From a virus, in IMG/VR virus record IMGVR_UViG_3300047157_000138, positions 1 through 64,000 of that record: 64,000 nucleotides of DNA. The stretch is one strand, 5' to 3'. Shown here piece by piece: positions 47,555 to 54,904 of this stretch. The notes beneath the pieces were generated by a model. It was not told where the DNA came from and did no database searches. It saw nothing but the letters and a program-made list of their open reading frames with translations. Within the stretch, counting starts at the first letter, position 1. Every line of letters begins with the position of its first letter. The position numbers and the translations under genes are program-made.

Positions 47555-48883
47555 ATGGGAGCATCATTAGTTAAGCAAGCTGCTAGAAGAACGGTTGCTG
47601 AGGCTGGAGATGGAACAACAACCTCTACGGTATTAGCACATGCAATATTAAAGGAGTTTGCTAAATCACCTATGAAGTTTACTAGTAGGGAAAAAAGAGA
47701 TGCAATAAACAGCATTGTAGATAAAACTTTAAAGCATTTAGAAAAGCAAGCTAAACCGGTTAATGGGGATATGATAGATGAAGTTGCTACAATATCAACT
47801 AACAACGATGCAGAATTAGGTAAATTAATTGCTGATGCTTATAGAGCTGTAGATCTGACAGGAGTTGTTATGATGGAAACAGCCCAAGACGGTAATACGA
47901 GCATCGAAATAGTTGAAGGTGTGCAATACGAAAAAGGATTTACAAATAATCATTTTGTAACTAACCACGCAAGTAATACAGCAGAGTTAAGTAACCCTAA
48001 AATATTGTTAGTAGATTCAGCTGTAGATACTATTAGACAAATACAAACCATACTAGAGTATGTTATAAAGAATAACCTACCCTTACTTATAGTCGGTGAT
48101 GTTGACGCTAAAGTTGCAGCAGCACTTGCAATGAATAAAAATAAAGGCTCTATAAAAGTCAATATAATTCCAGCTCCCACACATGGAGTAAATAGAAAAG
48201 AAATATTTGACGATTTAGCTTTGCTTACAGGAGCTACTGTAATAAGTGAAAACTTAGGTGATGATTTAGACCTTATTGATTTATCATGTTTAGGTACTTG
48301 CGTAAAAGCCGTATCTACATTTAAAGATACTGTTTTTCAAATAGCTGATGAACAATCAGAAGATATTAAACTAATTATTGAAAGCATAAAAGAACAATTG
48401 CTTATAGAGAGCAATCCCAACAAAGTAGTTAAGCTTGAAAAAAGATTAGCTATGCTAGCTGCAAAACTTGCAATAGTAAAAGTTGGAGGTAATTCTGAGG
48501 TTGAATTAAATGAAAAGAAAGATAGAGTAGAAGATGCAATATGCGCAACTAAAGCTGCTATAAAAGAAGGTGTGGTTGCCGGTGGCGGAGTTGCACTAAT
48601 TAATGCAATCCGAAGTATAAAACCAAAGTCATCTAGCGAAGAGCTAGTTATTGAAGCTTTGTATTATCCTTGCAAAACAATTATGAAAAATGCAGGATTA
48701 GAATATGAGCCCATAAATAAAAAAGACTTTGGGGTTAATGTTGAGACTGGAAAAACAGTAAATATGTTTAAAGCAGGTATTATAGATCCTGTATTAGTTA
48801 CCAAGTCGGCATTAAAGAATGCTGCCTCAGTTGCTTCGACTATTTTGTCTACCAACTGTGTTATGTCTAACGTAAGAGGATAA
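47555..48883 (+). CDS. groEL: GroEL-like chaperonin, apparently lacking its N-terminus
   Basis: 442 residues from the first ATG. The same frame is open back to 47495 and encodes ITKDGVTVAELSVLLDPVEN, which is GroEL sequence including the D52 equivalent, but no start codon precedes it. Present: AGDGTTTSTVLAHAIL (ATP site), apical domain (YEKGFTNNHFVTN, LLIVGDV, GATVISENLG), RVEDAICATKAA with the catalytic D398 equivalent, and EGVVAGGGVALINAI. Missing: the first ~50-65 residues with the TLGPKGRN phosphate loop, and the C-terminal GGM tail. Folds proteins in a double ring with GroES, the next gene. Either the 5' end was lost in assembly or the phage makes a shortened chaperonin. Confidence 0.9.
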   Translation: MGASLVKQAARRTVAEAGDGTTTSTVLAHAILKEFAKSPMKFTSREKRDAINSIVDKTLKHLEKQAKPVNGDMIDEVATISTNNDAELGKLIADAYRAVDLTGVVMMETAQDGNTSIEIVEGVQYEKGFTNNHFVTNHASNTAELSNPKILLVDSAVDTIRQIQTILEYVIKNNLPLLIVGDVDAKVAAALAMNKNKGSIKVNIIPAPTHGVNRKEIFDDLALLTGATVISENLGDDLDLIDLSCLGTCVKAVSTFKDTVFQIADEQSEDIKLIIESIKEQLLIESNPNKVVKLEKRLAMLAAKLAIVKVGGNSEVELNEKKDRVEDAICATKAAIKEGVVAGGGVALINAIRSIKPKSSSEELVIEALYYPCKTIMKNAGLEYEPINKKDFGVNVETGKTVNMFKAGIIDPVLVTKSALKNAASVASTILSTNCVMSNVRG

Positions 48884-48884
48884 T

Positions 48885-49145
48885 ATGAACGCAATAGGTA
48901 GAAACATAATAATAAAAAAATTAAAAGAAGGTGTTACTAAAACTAAAGGGGGTTTACTCCTTGCTGAAACGCACCGTGAGGATATAAGATACGTAGAAGC
49001 CACTGTGGTGTCTACAGGGTCTGAATGTGCGGGAATAAACAAAGATGATGTTATATACTATGATAGGCACGCTGGCCATAAGATAGAACTAGATAAAGAA
49101 ACCTATCACGTTATTAAAGCACAAGATGTAGTATTTGTTTTATGA
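48885..49145 (+). CDS. groES: GroES-like co-chaperonin
   Basis: 86 residues, close to the bacterial length of ~95. Signature parts: IGRNIIIKKL at the start, mobile-loop region GVTKTKGGLLLAETHRED with the hydrophobic GGLLL that would grip GroEL, VSTGSECAGINKDDVIYYDR, and the closing ETYHVIKAQDVVFVL. It starts 1 base after the GroEL stop and overlaps the next gene by 4 bases. Together they form a phage-encoded chaperonin pair, presumably for folding the capsid or the giant virion proteins. Confidence 0.9.
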   Translation: MNAIGRNIIIKKLKEGVTKTKGGLLLAETHREDIRYVEATVVSTGSECAGINKDDVIYYDRHAGHKIELDKETYHVIKAQDVVFVL

Positions 49146-49588
49146 GAAAGTTAACAGGTCAAGAATTAAAAGAAATAGGACTGTTAAAACATTATAGAGT
49201 AATACGAAGATGGGCTTGCAAAAAAACAGGTTTAACCGATGCTGATCTAGAACTTTTAATATATTTCGATTGTTTAGGTAAGTTTACAAGGAAAGACTTT
49301 GAAGATGGTATACTTATTTACTCTTGGGATAATAGGAGGTGGAATAGGCTGCTTAAAGAAGGCTGGATAGTCAAATGGAGGGGATACAACGGAGCTGATA
49401 AAACTTATAGTATATACGAAATCAGTTTTAGAACAAAAAATATAATACAACAGATTTATAGGATAATGCTCGGCAAAGAAGATATACCAACTTCTAAAAG
49501 ACGTAATCCAGCAATGAAACGAATTTCTTACAGTGATAAAACTTTAGCCACTGCTATAGAAAAAATTAACAAAGATAAAACAAGATAA
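49142..49588 (+). CDS. Hypothetical protein, possibly winged-helix
   Basis: 148 residues, basic. LTDADLELLIYFDCLGKFTR, then DNRRWNRLLKEGWIVKWRGY, and a strand pair (DKTYSIYEIS) resemble a winged-helix DNA-binding domain of MarR type. C-terminal tail basic. Starts inside the last codons of GroES. A regulator of late genes is conceivable but unproven. Confidence 0.5.
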   Translation: MRKLTGQELKEIGLLKHYRVIRRWACKKTGLTDADLELLIYFDCLGKFTRKDFEDGILIYSWDNRRWNRLLKEGWIVKWRGYNGADKTYSIYEISFRTKNIIQQIYRIMLGKEDIPTSKRRNPAMKRISYSDKTLATAIEKINKDKTR

Positions 49589-49590
49589 TT

Positions 49591-49923
49591 ATGTCAGGAA
49601 TAACGTCAGCGGTTGGAGCAATGGGAAGTTTTTTTGCAGATAACCCAGCAATTAAAGCCATACAACAGGCTCAAAAAAGAACGGAAGCTCAACCAGCAAG
49701 TCAAACAGCCGGAGTAGCTGGAGTCGCTCCTGTGTCGCCAGCGCCAGCAACAGATGCAAGCGCGTTAGAAGCTAGAATAGCCGCTTTGGAATCGGGGAAC
49801 AGCTCGTCCGCACCATCTTCTATGGCTCCTCAAGCTATGGCTGTTGGCGAAAATATTTACGGTTCTCAAGAAGCAAGAAATAGATCTATTGATCCTAACA
49901 TTTTTAACAGAAGATTTAATTAA
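49591..49923 (+). CDS. Small Ala/Pro/Ser-rich protein
   Basis: 110 residues with a low-complexity middle (QTAGVAGVAPVSPAPATDAS) and a short coiled segment (ALEARIAALESGNSSS). Probably a flexible virion or linker protein. It starts 2 bases after the previous stop. Function unknown. Confidence 0.5.
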   Translation: MSGITSAVGAMGSFFADNPAIKAIQQAQKRTEAQPASQTAGVAGVAPVSPAPATDASALEARIAALESGNSSSAPSSMAPQAMAVGENIYGSQEARNRSIDPNIFNRRFN

Positions 49924-49931
49924 TAAACGAT

Positions 49932-50156
49932 ATGGAATATACAAAAAACACAAATCCTAGCCCCCCGGGTAATAGCCCTAAGGGAGTAGGTGAAAGCGCT
50001 TTATGGGACGGACCCTTAAGTCAAATGGGAAGACCTCACGGAAAAGGATCTTCATCAGGAATAAAAGGAATGCAAGTACTAAAGTATCCTAGTAGCTACG
50101 AGTCTAAGCCAATCACAGAGTGTGCTAAGAAAGGGCGATACAATGAATCTTACTAA
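49932..50156 (+). CDS. Small Gly/Ser/Pro-rich protein
   Basis: 74 residues (NPSPPGNSPKGVGESALWDG...), probably disordered. It overlaps the endolysin start. Function unknown. Confidence 0.45.
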   Translation: MEYTKNTNPSPPGNSPKGVGESALWDGPLSQMGRPHGKGSSSGIKGMQVLKYPSSYESKPITECAKKGRYNESY

Positions 50157-50529
50157 AAATTTTAACAAGTCGGAGTTTGAATGCAAGTGTGGGTGTGAAA
50201 TGCCGGAAGAGGTATTATCTGAAATAACTAAACTTGCTGGCAATCTACAAGTCATTAGAGACTTTATAAGAAAGCCTATGACTTTAACAAATGCTTACAG
50301 GTGTCCAAAGCACAACAAAGAAGTAGGAGGCGTACCTAACTCTCAGCATATATTAGGTAAAGCTTGTGATATTCAAGTAAATGATATGTCCCCTAAAGAA
50401 GTGTTTGATACTATAGCAACCTTAATCGAACACGGTCATATATCCGAAGGCGGATTAGGATTGTATAATACTTTCGTGCATTACGACATAAGAAAAACTA
50501 AAGCCCGTTGGGATAAAACATCAGAATAA
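50143..50529 (+). CDS. Endolysin, peptidase M15 family (D-Ala-D-Ala/L-Ala-D-Glu type)
   Basis: 128 residues from the ATG at 50143. A GTG at 50122 would add 7 residues but overlaps the upstream gene more. Zinc ligands of the M15_3 family: H69 in PNSQHILG, D76 in ACDIQ, and H113 in FVHYDIR. A CKCGC cluster lies near the N-terminus. It cuts peptide bridges in peptidoglycan to release progeny. The holin gene follows 0.8 kb downstream in the same operon. Confidence 0.9.
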   Translation: MNLTKNFNKSEFECKCGCEMPEEVLSEITKLAGNLQVIRDFIRKPMTLTNAYRCPKHNKEVGGVPNSQHILGKACDIQVNDMSPKEVFDTIATLIEHGHISEGGLGLYNTFVHYDIRKTKARWDKTSE

Positions 50530-50840
50530 TGGCAACAAAAAAAGCAGCACCAAAAAAACGAGGTAAAGCTCCTTCCCGTAAAAAATCAGAGGGCAACTAC
50601 GCAAAAGTAAAAAAGGGAAAAGGTACAGGTAAGAAAGCTGGTGGCGGAATGACCGCTAAAGGAGTTGCCAAGTACCGTAAAGATAATCCTGGCAGCAAAT
50701 TAAAAACTGCCGTGACTACACCTCCTTCAAAACTTAAGAAAGGTAGCAAGGCTGCTAAAAGACGTAAATCATTTTGCGCGAGATCCAAAGGTTGGACGAG
50801 TGAAAGAGGATTAGCTGCACGAAGAAAATGGAACTGCTAA
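50529..50840 (+). CDS. Small Lys-rich basic protein
   Basis: 103 residues, ~35% Lys/Arg. It ends KRRKSFCARSKGWTSERGLA ARRKWNC, with the CARSKGW...SERG pattern shared in spirit with other tiny basic genes in marine phages. It overlaps the endolysin stop by one base. It may bind nucleic acid. Function unknown. Confidence 0.5.
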   Translation: MATKKAAPKKRGKAPSRKKSEGNYAKVKKGKGTGKKAGGGMTAKGVAKYRKDNPGSKLKTAVTTPPSKLKKGSKAAKRRKSFCARSKGWTSERGLAARRKWNC

Positions 50841-50841
50841 T

Positions 50842-50976
50842 ATGAAAAATAAAAAAAATTGCGGTTGTCTTAGCAAATATATGAAGCCTTCTATTAAAGG
50901 TGTAAAAGGCTCAAAAGGAAGAAAAGGCTGGGACGCAAAACCAGTATTTAGAATAACCAATCCCGGTAGAAGATGA
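50842..50976 (+). CDS. Tiny basic protein
   Basis: 44 residues (MKNKKNCGCLSKYMKPSIKG...NPGRR), with a CGC motif. It overlaps the next gene by 4 bases (ATGA). Function unknown. Confidence 0.5.
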   Translation: MKNKKNCGCLSKYMKPSIKGVKGSKGRKGWDAKPVFRITNPGRR

Positions 50977-51095
50977 AAAACAAAACAAATAAAGACGCTT
51001 GTTATTACAAGATAAAGGGAAGCTATAAGGTATTTCCATCTGCGTACGCTAGCGGTGCAATTGCAAAGTGTCGTAAGAATAAAGGGAAAAAGTAA
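50973..51095 (+). CDS. Tiny basic protein
   Basis: 40 residues (MKNKTNKDACYYKIKGSYKV...CRKNKGKK). The core YYKIKGSYKVFPSAYASGAI and the ending resemble the conserved 'small basic, SAYASG' phage ORFs. It overlaps both neighbours. Function unknown. Confidence 0.5.
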   Translation: MKNKTNKDACYYKIKGSYKVFPSAYASGAIAKCRKNKGKK

Positions 51096-51352
51096 TGGCT
51101 GTTCGTAAAACAAAAAAAGGAGCGGCACTAAAAAGGTGGTTTAAAGAAAAGTGGACCGACGAAAAAGGTAATGTTTGTGGATCTACAAAAAACAAAAAAA
51201 CCAAAAAGTGCAGACCCTCTAAAAGGGTAAGTTCTAAAACCCCAAAGACCTGGAAAGAAATGTCTCCAGCTGAAAAGAAAAAAGCTGTAGCGGAAAAGAA
51301 AAGAACAGGTATGGGTAAAAGAACTTCCTCCCTAAAAAGAAAAAAGAAATGA
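51095..51352 (+). CDS. Small Lys-rich protein of the 'KRWFKEKW' type
   Basis: 85 residues, very basic (KKGAALKRWFKEKWTDEKGN, CGSTKNKKTKKCRPSKRVSS). A Cys pair (VCGST..KKC) lies in the middle. This pattern (K-W-F-K-E-x-W-x-D) recurs as small genes in marine and algal-virus-associated phages. Function unknown. It overlaps the holin start. Confidence 0.5.
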   Translation: MAVRKTKKGAALKRWFKEKWTDEKGNVCGSTKNKKTKKCRPSKRVSSKTPKTWKEMSPAEKKKAVAEKKRTGMGKRTSSLKRKKK

Positions 51353-51831
51353 GTGACAATCCTAATTTAAGAAAAAACGGTGGGGACGGAACGTTTGTGG
51401 GCAATGCTCTAAGAACTATAGCCGGCGTTACGCCAGATATACTTAACATAGTCGGTACTCTTACCGGGGCGGAAGGTTTTAATAAACTAAGTGACGCAAT
51501 AAGAGGTAGTTCAAGTATATCTCCAGAAGATAAAGATGTATTACTAAAAGAGCTGGAAAAAGACATTGTAGTAGAACAAGAAATATCTAAACGTGAAGTT
51601 GAAATAAGTAAGCGCTGGGAGTATGATATGAAATATGGAAGTTGGCTAGCGAGAAATATAAGACCTTTAGTAGTTGCTAACTTTACATTCCTAATAGATA
51701 TAGTAATTATAACTTCGCAATGGGGCAGACCTTTGGCTGAAGCATACTTACCTCTTTTAATGACAATGGGAGTTACCGTAATAGGTGGTTACTTTACACT
51801 AAGAGAGTACGGAAAAACAAAACAAAAATAA
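51349..51831 (+). CDS. Holin (3-TM type)
   Basis: 160 residues. An N-terminal soluble, helical part is followed by EKDIVVEQEISKREVEISKR and three hydrophobic stretches from ~residue 108 (RNIRPLVVANFTFLIDIVII, YLPLLMTMGVTVIGGYFTL). This is the layout of the 3TM holin family that opens the inner membrane to let the endolysin through. It is near the endolysin in a compact lysis cluster. Confidence 0.75.
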   Translation: MSDNPNLRKNGGDGTFVGNALRTIAGVTPDILNIVGTLTGAEGFNKLSDAIRGSSSISPEDKDVLLKELEKDIVVEQEISKREVEISKRWEYDMKYGSWLARNIRPLVVANFTFLIDIVIITSQWGRPLAEAYLPLLMTMGVTVIGGYFTLREYGKTKQK

Positions 51832-51835
51832 AATT

Positions 51836-51994
51836 ATGCCTTACAAAAAAAAGCCTACAGCTAAAACAATAAAACAATCCCGAGCTAGAAGAAACCAGAC
51901 CCTTGTCCCAAGCATGAGCAGAAGAGCTTACGACAAGCAGTTTTCTACTACAAAAGGGCATACTAATAATGCAAAAAAAAGAAAAAAATCATGA
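51836..51994 (+). CDS. Small basic protein
   Basis: 52 residues (MPYKKKPTAKTIKQSRARRN...NNAKKRKKS), Lys/Arg-rich. It overlaps the next start (ATGA). Function unknown. Confidence 0.5.
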   Translation: MPYKKKPTAKTIKQSRARRNQTLVPSMSRRAYDKQFSTTKGHTNNAKKRKKS

Positions 51995-52212
51995 ACAAGT
52001 ACGACAAAAAAATGATGCATGAAAGAGAACTAATCTACGATGCAAAAGGACAACTTCACCGAGCTGACAAAAAATATAAAGCTGGTGATAAAAAAGCAAA
52101 ACAAACAATGATTCACGACCGTGAATTAATATACGATGCTAAAGGAGCTATTCACCGAACTGATATGGCTAAAAAGGGAGGACACCCTATCCATAAGCAC
52201 ATGAGAAAATAA
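51991..52212 (+). CDS. Protein of two tandem ~35-residue repeats
   Basis: 73 residues. Two near-identical units: HERELIYDAKGQLHRADKKY and HDRELIYDAKGAIHRTDMAK, each preceded by a Lys-rich spacer, with a His-rich tail (HPIHKHMRK). Internal duplication is clear. Function unknown. Confidence 0.55.
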   Translation: MNKYDKKMMHERELIYDAKGQLHRADKKYKAGDKKAKQTMIHDRELIYDAKGAIHRTDMAKKGGHPIHKHMRK

Positions 52213-52274
52213 CAGATAGGACTGTACAAACCTAAATAAACATAAACATAACCATAAACAAAAACAAAAACAAA

Positions 52275-52658
52275 ATGGCAAAATTCATTAAATTTAACGT
52301 AAAAAATTCAGCAGCTGTACAGCCACTAGGACCAACAGAAGGAATCTTAGTAAATGTTGAAGACATCACAAAAGTAACTGCAACTGGAGCAACAGGAGCG
52401 AATGCTAAAACCTTAGTAATAGGTTTAACTGGAAGAAATTCTGAGGCTGGTTACAAAACTTTAACTTTAGCTGTATCTACTAGTATTTCTGCTGCAGTTA
52501 ATCCAACATTAACATCAGGTAATGCTAACCCGTTAGTATCTGCGGTAAGATCCGCAATGACTGCTAACCCAGGAGGAGTAGTTGCTACGGTTAATGTAGG
52601 AGTTGACAATGCTGCTGCACCTAAGCAAATGTATTTTAGAACTGCAACATTTGCATAA
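52275..52658 (+). CDS. Conserved small beta-rich protein
   Basis: 127 residues, Ala/Thr/Val-rich, mostly beta (ILVNVEDITKVTATGATGAN, KTLVIGLTGRNSEAGY). It resembles small virion-associated proteins of marine phages. An A/C-rich leader and a strong hairpin downstream (52669-52702) suggest an abundant transcript. Function unknown. Confidence 0.5.
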   Translation: MAKFIKFNVKNSAAVQPLGPTEGILVNVEDITKVTATGATGANAKTLVIGLTGRNSEAGYKTLTLAVSTSISAAVNPTLTSGNANPLVSAVRSAMTANPGGVVATVNVGVDNAAAPKQMYFRTATFA

Positions 52659-52668
52659 TAAATTAAAT

Positions 52669-52702
52669 ATAGTCTTGCGGGATTAATATCTCGCGAGGCT
52701 AT
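52669..52702 (+). terminator. Strong hairpin after the 127-residue gene
   Basis: 15-bp stem, 52669-52683 with 52688-52702, with three G-U pairs and the loop TAAT, GC-rich in the middle and followed by an AT stretch without a clean T-run. It probably acts as a terminator or mRNA 3'-end stabiliser. Confidence 0.65.
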
Positions 52703-52752
52703 TATTAATAATATAAATATTGCTTATAAAATTAACAATTAAATCTAATCAA

Positions 52753-53094
52753 ATGAAAAATTTATTTATCACATTATTATTGCTGGCATCAAGTCAATTA
52801 TTTGCGCAACAAGAATTAAGTGGGCTATGGGAATGCGAAGATTCTTCTTATTTAACTACAATAGTGGCTTCAGAATACGCAGTTTTGGATGTGTTTAATA
52901 CAAGCTTTGAAGAGCACAGAGTAATACCAGAAAAAATAATAAATTATAAAAACAACAAATTAATAACTAACCTAAAAAATACTCACAACGGATATTCGGT
53001 AAGTATTGAATACTCATTACAAAATGATGATACCATTTTATGTACTTACACTGGAGACCTTACGGGAGATTTTATATTAACTAGATTAAAATAA
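52753..53094 (+). CDS. Secreted beta-barrel-like protein
   Basis: 113 residues starting MKNLFITLLLLASSQLFAQQ, a typical signal peptide of Bacteroidetes with cleavage after FAQ. The mature part (ELSGLWECEDSSYLTTIVAS ... YTGDLTGDFILTRL) is beta-rich and lipocalin-like, with single Cys residues in WECE and ILCTY. An inner start is chosen because an upstream in-frame ATG (52720) would bury the signal peptide. It could act in the periplasm, for example in superinfection exclusion, but that is speculation. Confidence 0.6.
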   Translation: MKNLFITLLLLASSQLFAQQELSGLWECEDSSYLTTIVASEYAVLDVFNTSFEEHRVIPEKIINYKNNKLITNLKNTHNGYSVSIEYSLQNDDTILCTYTGDLTGDFILTRLK

Positions 53095-53100
53095 AAAGCT

Positions 53101-53547
53101 ATGGCATATATGCAAAAACCCGGTAGAGCTCCGTTAGAAAACAAAAACTTTGAAGCTTTAACCAATGGTACATCTTTAAAAAATGATAATGACAAGAAAG
53201 ATCCAAAAACGGGTAAAAAGAAAACAGTAAAATCTTATAACGTAAAAACCGGTAAAGAATCTCTTAAAAAAGTTACAGCTAAGTCTGGAGACGCTGAATT
53301 ATCTAAAGAACTAGGAGGCACTTTAACTTTTGAAAGTGCAGATCAAAGCAAAAAATCTTTAACAAAAAAGAAGTCGGACCCAAAAACAGGGGGAGGAGTA
53401 AATAAAAGTACTACAGCTACGAGGGCTACTTATGGCGCTCTTCCTAAAGGATTTAAAGGTAGAGCAAAAGATAAAAATAACAAAATAGTAGACTTCTCAA
53501 CTAGTAATAACGATTCAAGAAGAAAAGAAAAGTTTAGATTATATTAA
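53101..53547 (+). CDS. Lys-rich disordered protein
   Basis: 148 residues, ~27% Lys/Arg, low complexity (KKDPKTGKKKTVKSYNVKTG). No folded domain visible. Function unknown. Confidence 0.5.
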   Translation: MAYMQKPGRAPLENKNFEALTNGTSLKNDNDKKDPKTGKKKTVKSYNVKTGKESLKKVTAKSGDAELSKELGGTLTFESADQSKKSLTKKKSDPKTGGGVNKSTTATRATYGALPKGFKGRAKDKNNKIVDFSTSNNDSRRKEKFRLY

Positions 53548-53575
53548 GAATTATTAACAATTAAATTAAATTAAA

Positions 53576-53845
53576 ATGAGTAAAGTAAAAGAAATGAAAT
53601 CAGAAAATCTATCAATCAGTAAGGAACAACTAGAAAAAGTACAAGTGTTGCAAAGTGATTTGCAAAGGTATTGTGCTCATATTGGAGGACTAGAGGTTGA
53701 AAAAGCAAAAGCAATTTATCAGATAAACATGCTTGAAAAAGACATGGAGGATTTTAAAAAATCCATAGAAGATGAATATGGTCCTATTAATATTAATTTA
53801 ACTGATGGTACTTACGACAAAGTAGAGCCCACAGACAAAGAATAG
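53576..53845 (+). CDS. Small coiled-coil protein
   Basis: 89 residues with a predicted helix over residues ~10-70 (QLEKVQVLQSDLQRYCAHIG, EKAKAIYQINMLEKDMEDFK) and a short beta tail. A chaperone-like or scaffold role is possible. Function unknown. Confidence 0.55.
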   Translation: MSKVKEMKSENLSISKEQLEKVQVLQSDLQRYCAHIGGLEVEKAKAIYQINMLEKDMEDFKKSIEDEYGPININLTDGTYDKVEPTDKE

Positions 53846-53849
53846 GGTT

Positions 53850-54077
53850 ATGAGCAATATTATAAGAAAGATAAGCATAGGTGCCGACTACAAGAACGAA
53901 GCAATGCATTACTCTGTTAAGCAGACAGTTTACGGTGGGCATGAAATTTCTCATATAATATTTGAAGAGTCAGATAATTCTTATAATATATTTATAAAAA
54001 AAGACAACGAGGTAATGCCATGGAAGAAGTTTAATTCTAACATGGCTATATCCGTTGAGTATGACTTAGAGTACTAA
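53850..54077 (+). CDS. Hypothetical protein
   Basis: 75 residues, beta-rich (RKISIGADYKNEAMHYSVKQ...WKKFNSNMAISVEYDLEY). It overlaps the next gene by one base. Function unknown. Confidence 0.5.
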   Translation: MSNIIRKISIGADYKNEAMHYSVKQTVYGGHEISHIIFEESDNSYNIFIKKDNEVMPWKKFNSNMAISVEYDLEY

Positions 54078-54613
54078 TGAGAAGTATATACGATTTTATC
54101 ATAAAGCCTGTAGGGCAAAGGTATGATAATCAGGTTAAGGTTGGAGGAGTGGACCTTATAACCAACACTTCTATAGAAAGTTTTAAACACGTTAATAATA
54201 TAGCCGAGGTTGTAGAAACCCCCGCAGCATTTGCGACACCAATAAAAAAAGGTGATCTAATAGTCGTTCATCATAATGTGTTTAGAGTTTTTTATGATAT
54301 GAAAGGGCTTAAAAAAAATAGTAGATCGTTTCTTAAGGACGGGCTTTTTATGTGTGCAATAGATCAAATATATTTGTACAAGAATAAAAAGAATTGGAAA
54401 TCATTCGGCGATAGATGCTTTGTTGCTCCGGTCAAAAATAAAGACCCTTTTAGCAGCGATAAAACAGCTAGCCTTATTGGTATATTAAAATACGGTAATA
54501 GTTCCTTAGAAGCTCTTAAAATCACTCCAGGAGATATAATTGGTTTTACACACCAGATGGTGAATGGGAATTTTTATAGACGGAGAGCGATTATATTGTA
54601 TGAAATCAAATGA
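54077..54613 (+). CDS. Tandem GroES-like protein (two co-chaperonin domains)
   Basis: 178 residues with two GroES-like halves. Half 1 (~1-95): YDFIIKPVGQRYDNQVKVGG, a loop, NIAEVVETPAAFATPIKKGD, LIVVHHNVFRVF, and the closing CAIDQIYLYK. Half 2 (~107-178): WKSFGDRCFVAPVKNKDP, SLIGILKYGNSSLEALKITP, GDIIGFTHQ and the closing RRAIILYEIK. The order 'xDRxxVxPV - loop - G.v...G - v..GD.I.f - ...D.i' is GroES-like in both. Confidence rests on pattern. It is distinct from the 86-residue GroES at 48885. It sits directly upstream of the terminase genes. Confidence 0.6.
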   Translation: MRSIYDFIIKPVGQRYDNQVKVGGVDLITNTSIESFKHVNNIAEVVETPAAFATPIKKGDLIVVHHNVFRVFYDMKGLKKNSRSFLKDGLFMCAIDQIYLYKNKKNWKSFGDRCFVAPVKNKDPFSSDKTASLIGILKYGNSSLEALKITPGDIIGFTHQMVNGNFYRRRAIILYEIK

Positions 54614-54627
54614 TATTGTAATTAAGT

Positions 54628-54904
54628 ATGAGCAACAAGGAAACGAAATTGAGTATAATCCGAGCTGGGCGAAAAGCAGTTGAAGAATTAATAAAGGTAG
54701 CGCAAGAAAAGATTGTTGACTCAGGAGATGATATATCAGCTGACAGACTTAAAAACGCTGCCGCTACAAAAAAGTTAGCAATATTTGATGCTTTTGAAAT
54801 TCTAACAAGAATACAAGAAGAAGAAGATATGTTAAACTGAATCAAGCCTAAAGAAAGCAAAAGAAAAAACTTTTAAAGGCTTTGCTGAAGGAAGATCTAA
54901 GTAA
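54628..54904 (+). CDS. Small helical protein before the large terminase (possible small terminase; one frame break)
   Basis: Open for 70 residues (NKETKLSIIRAGRKAVEELI...ILTRIQEEEDMLN). A one-base shift at ~54838 adds ESSLKKAKEKTFKGFAEGRS K, ending at 54904, for a total of ~92 residues, helical. Its position directly in front of the large terminase with stop/start overlap suggests the small subunit, but no signature confirms it. Confidence 0.45.
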
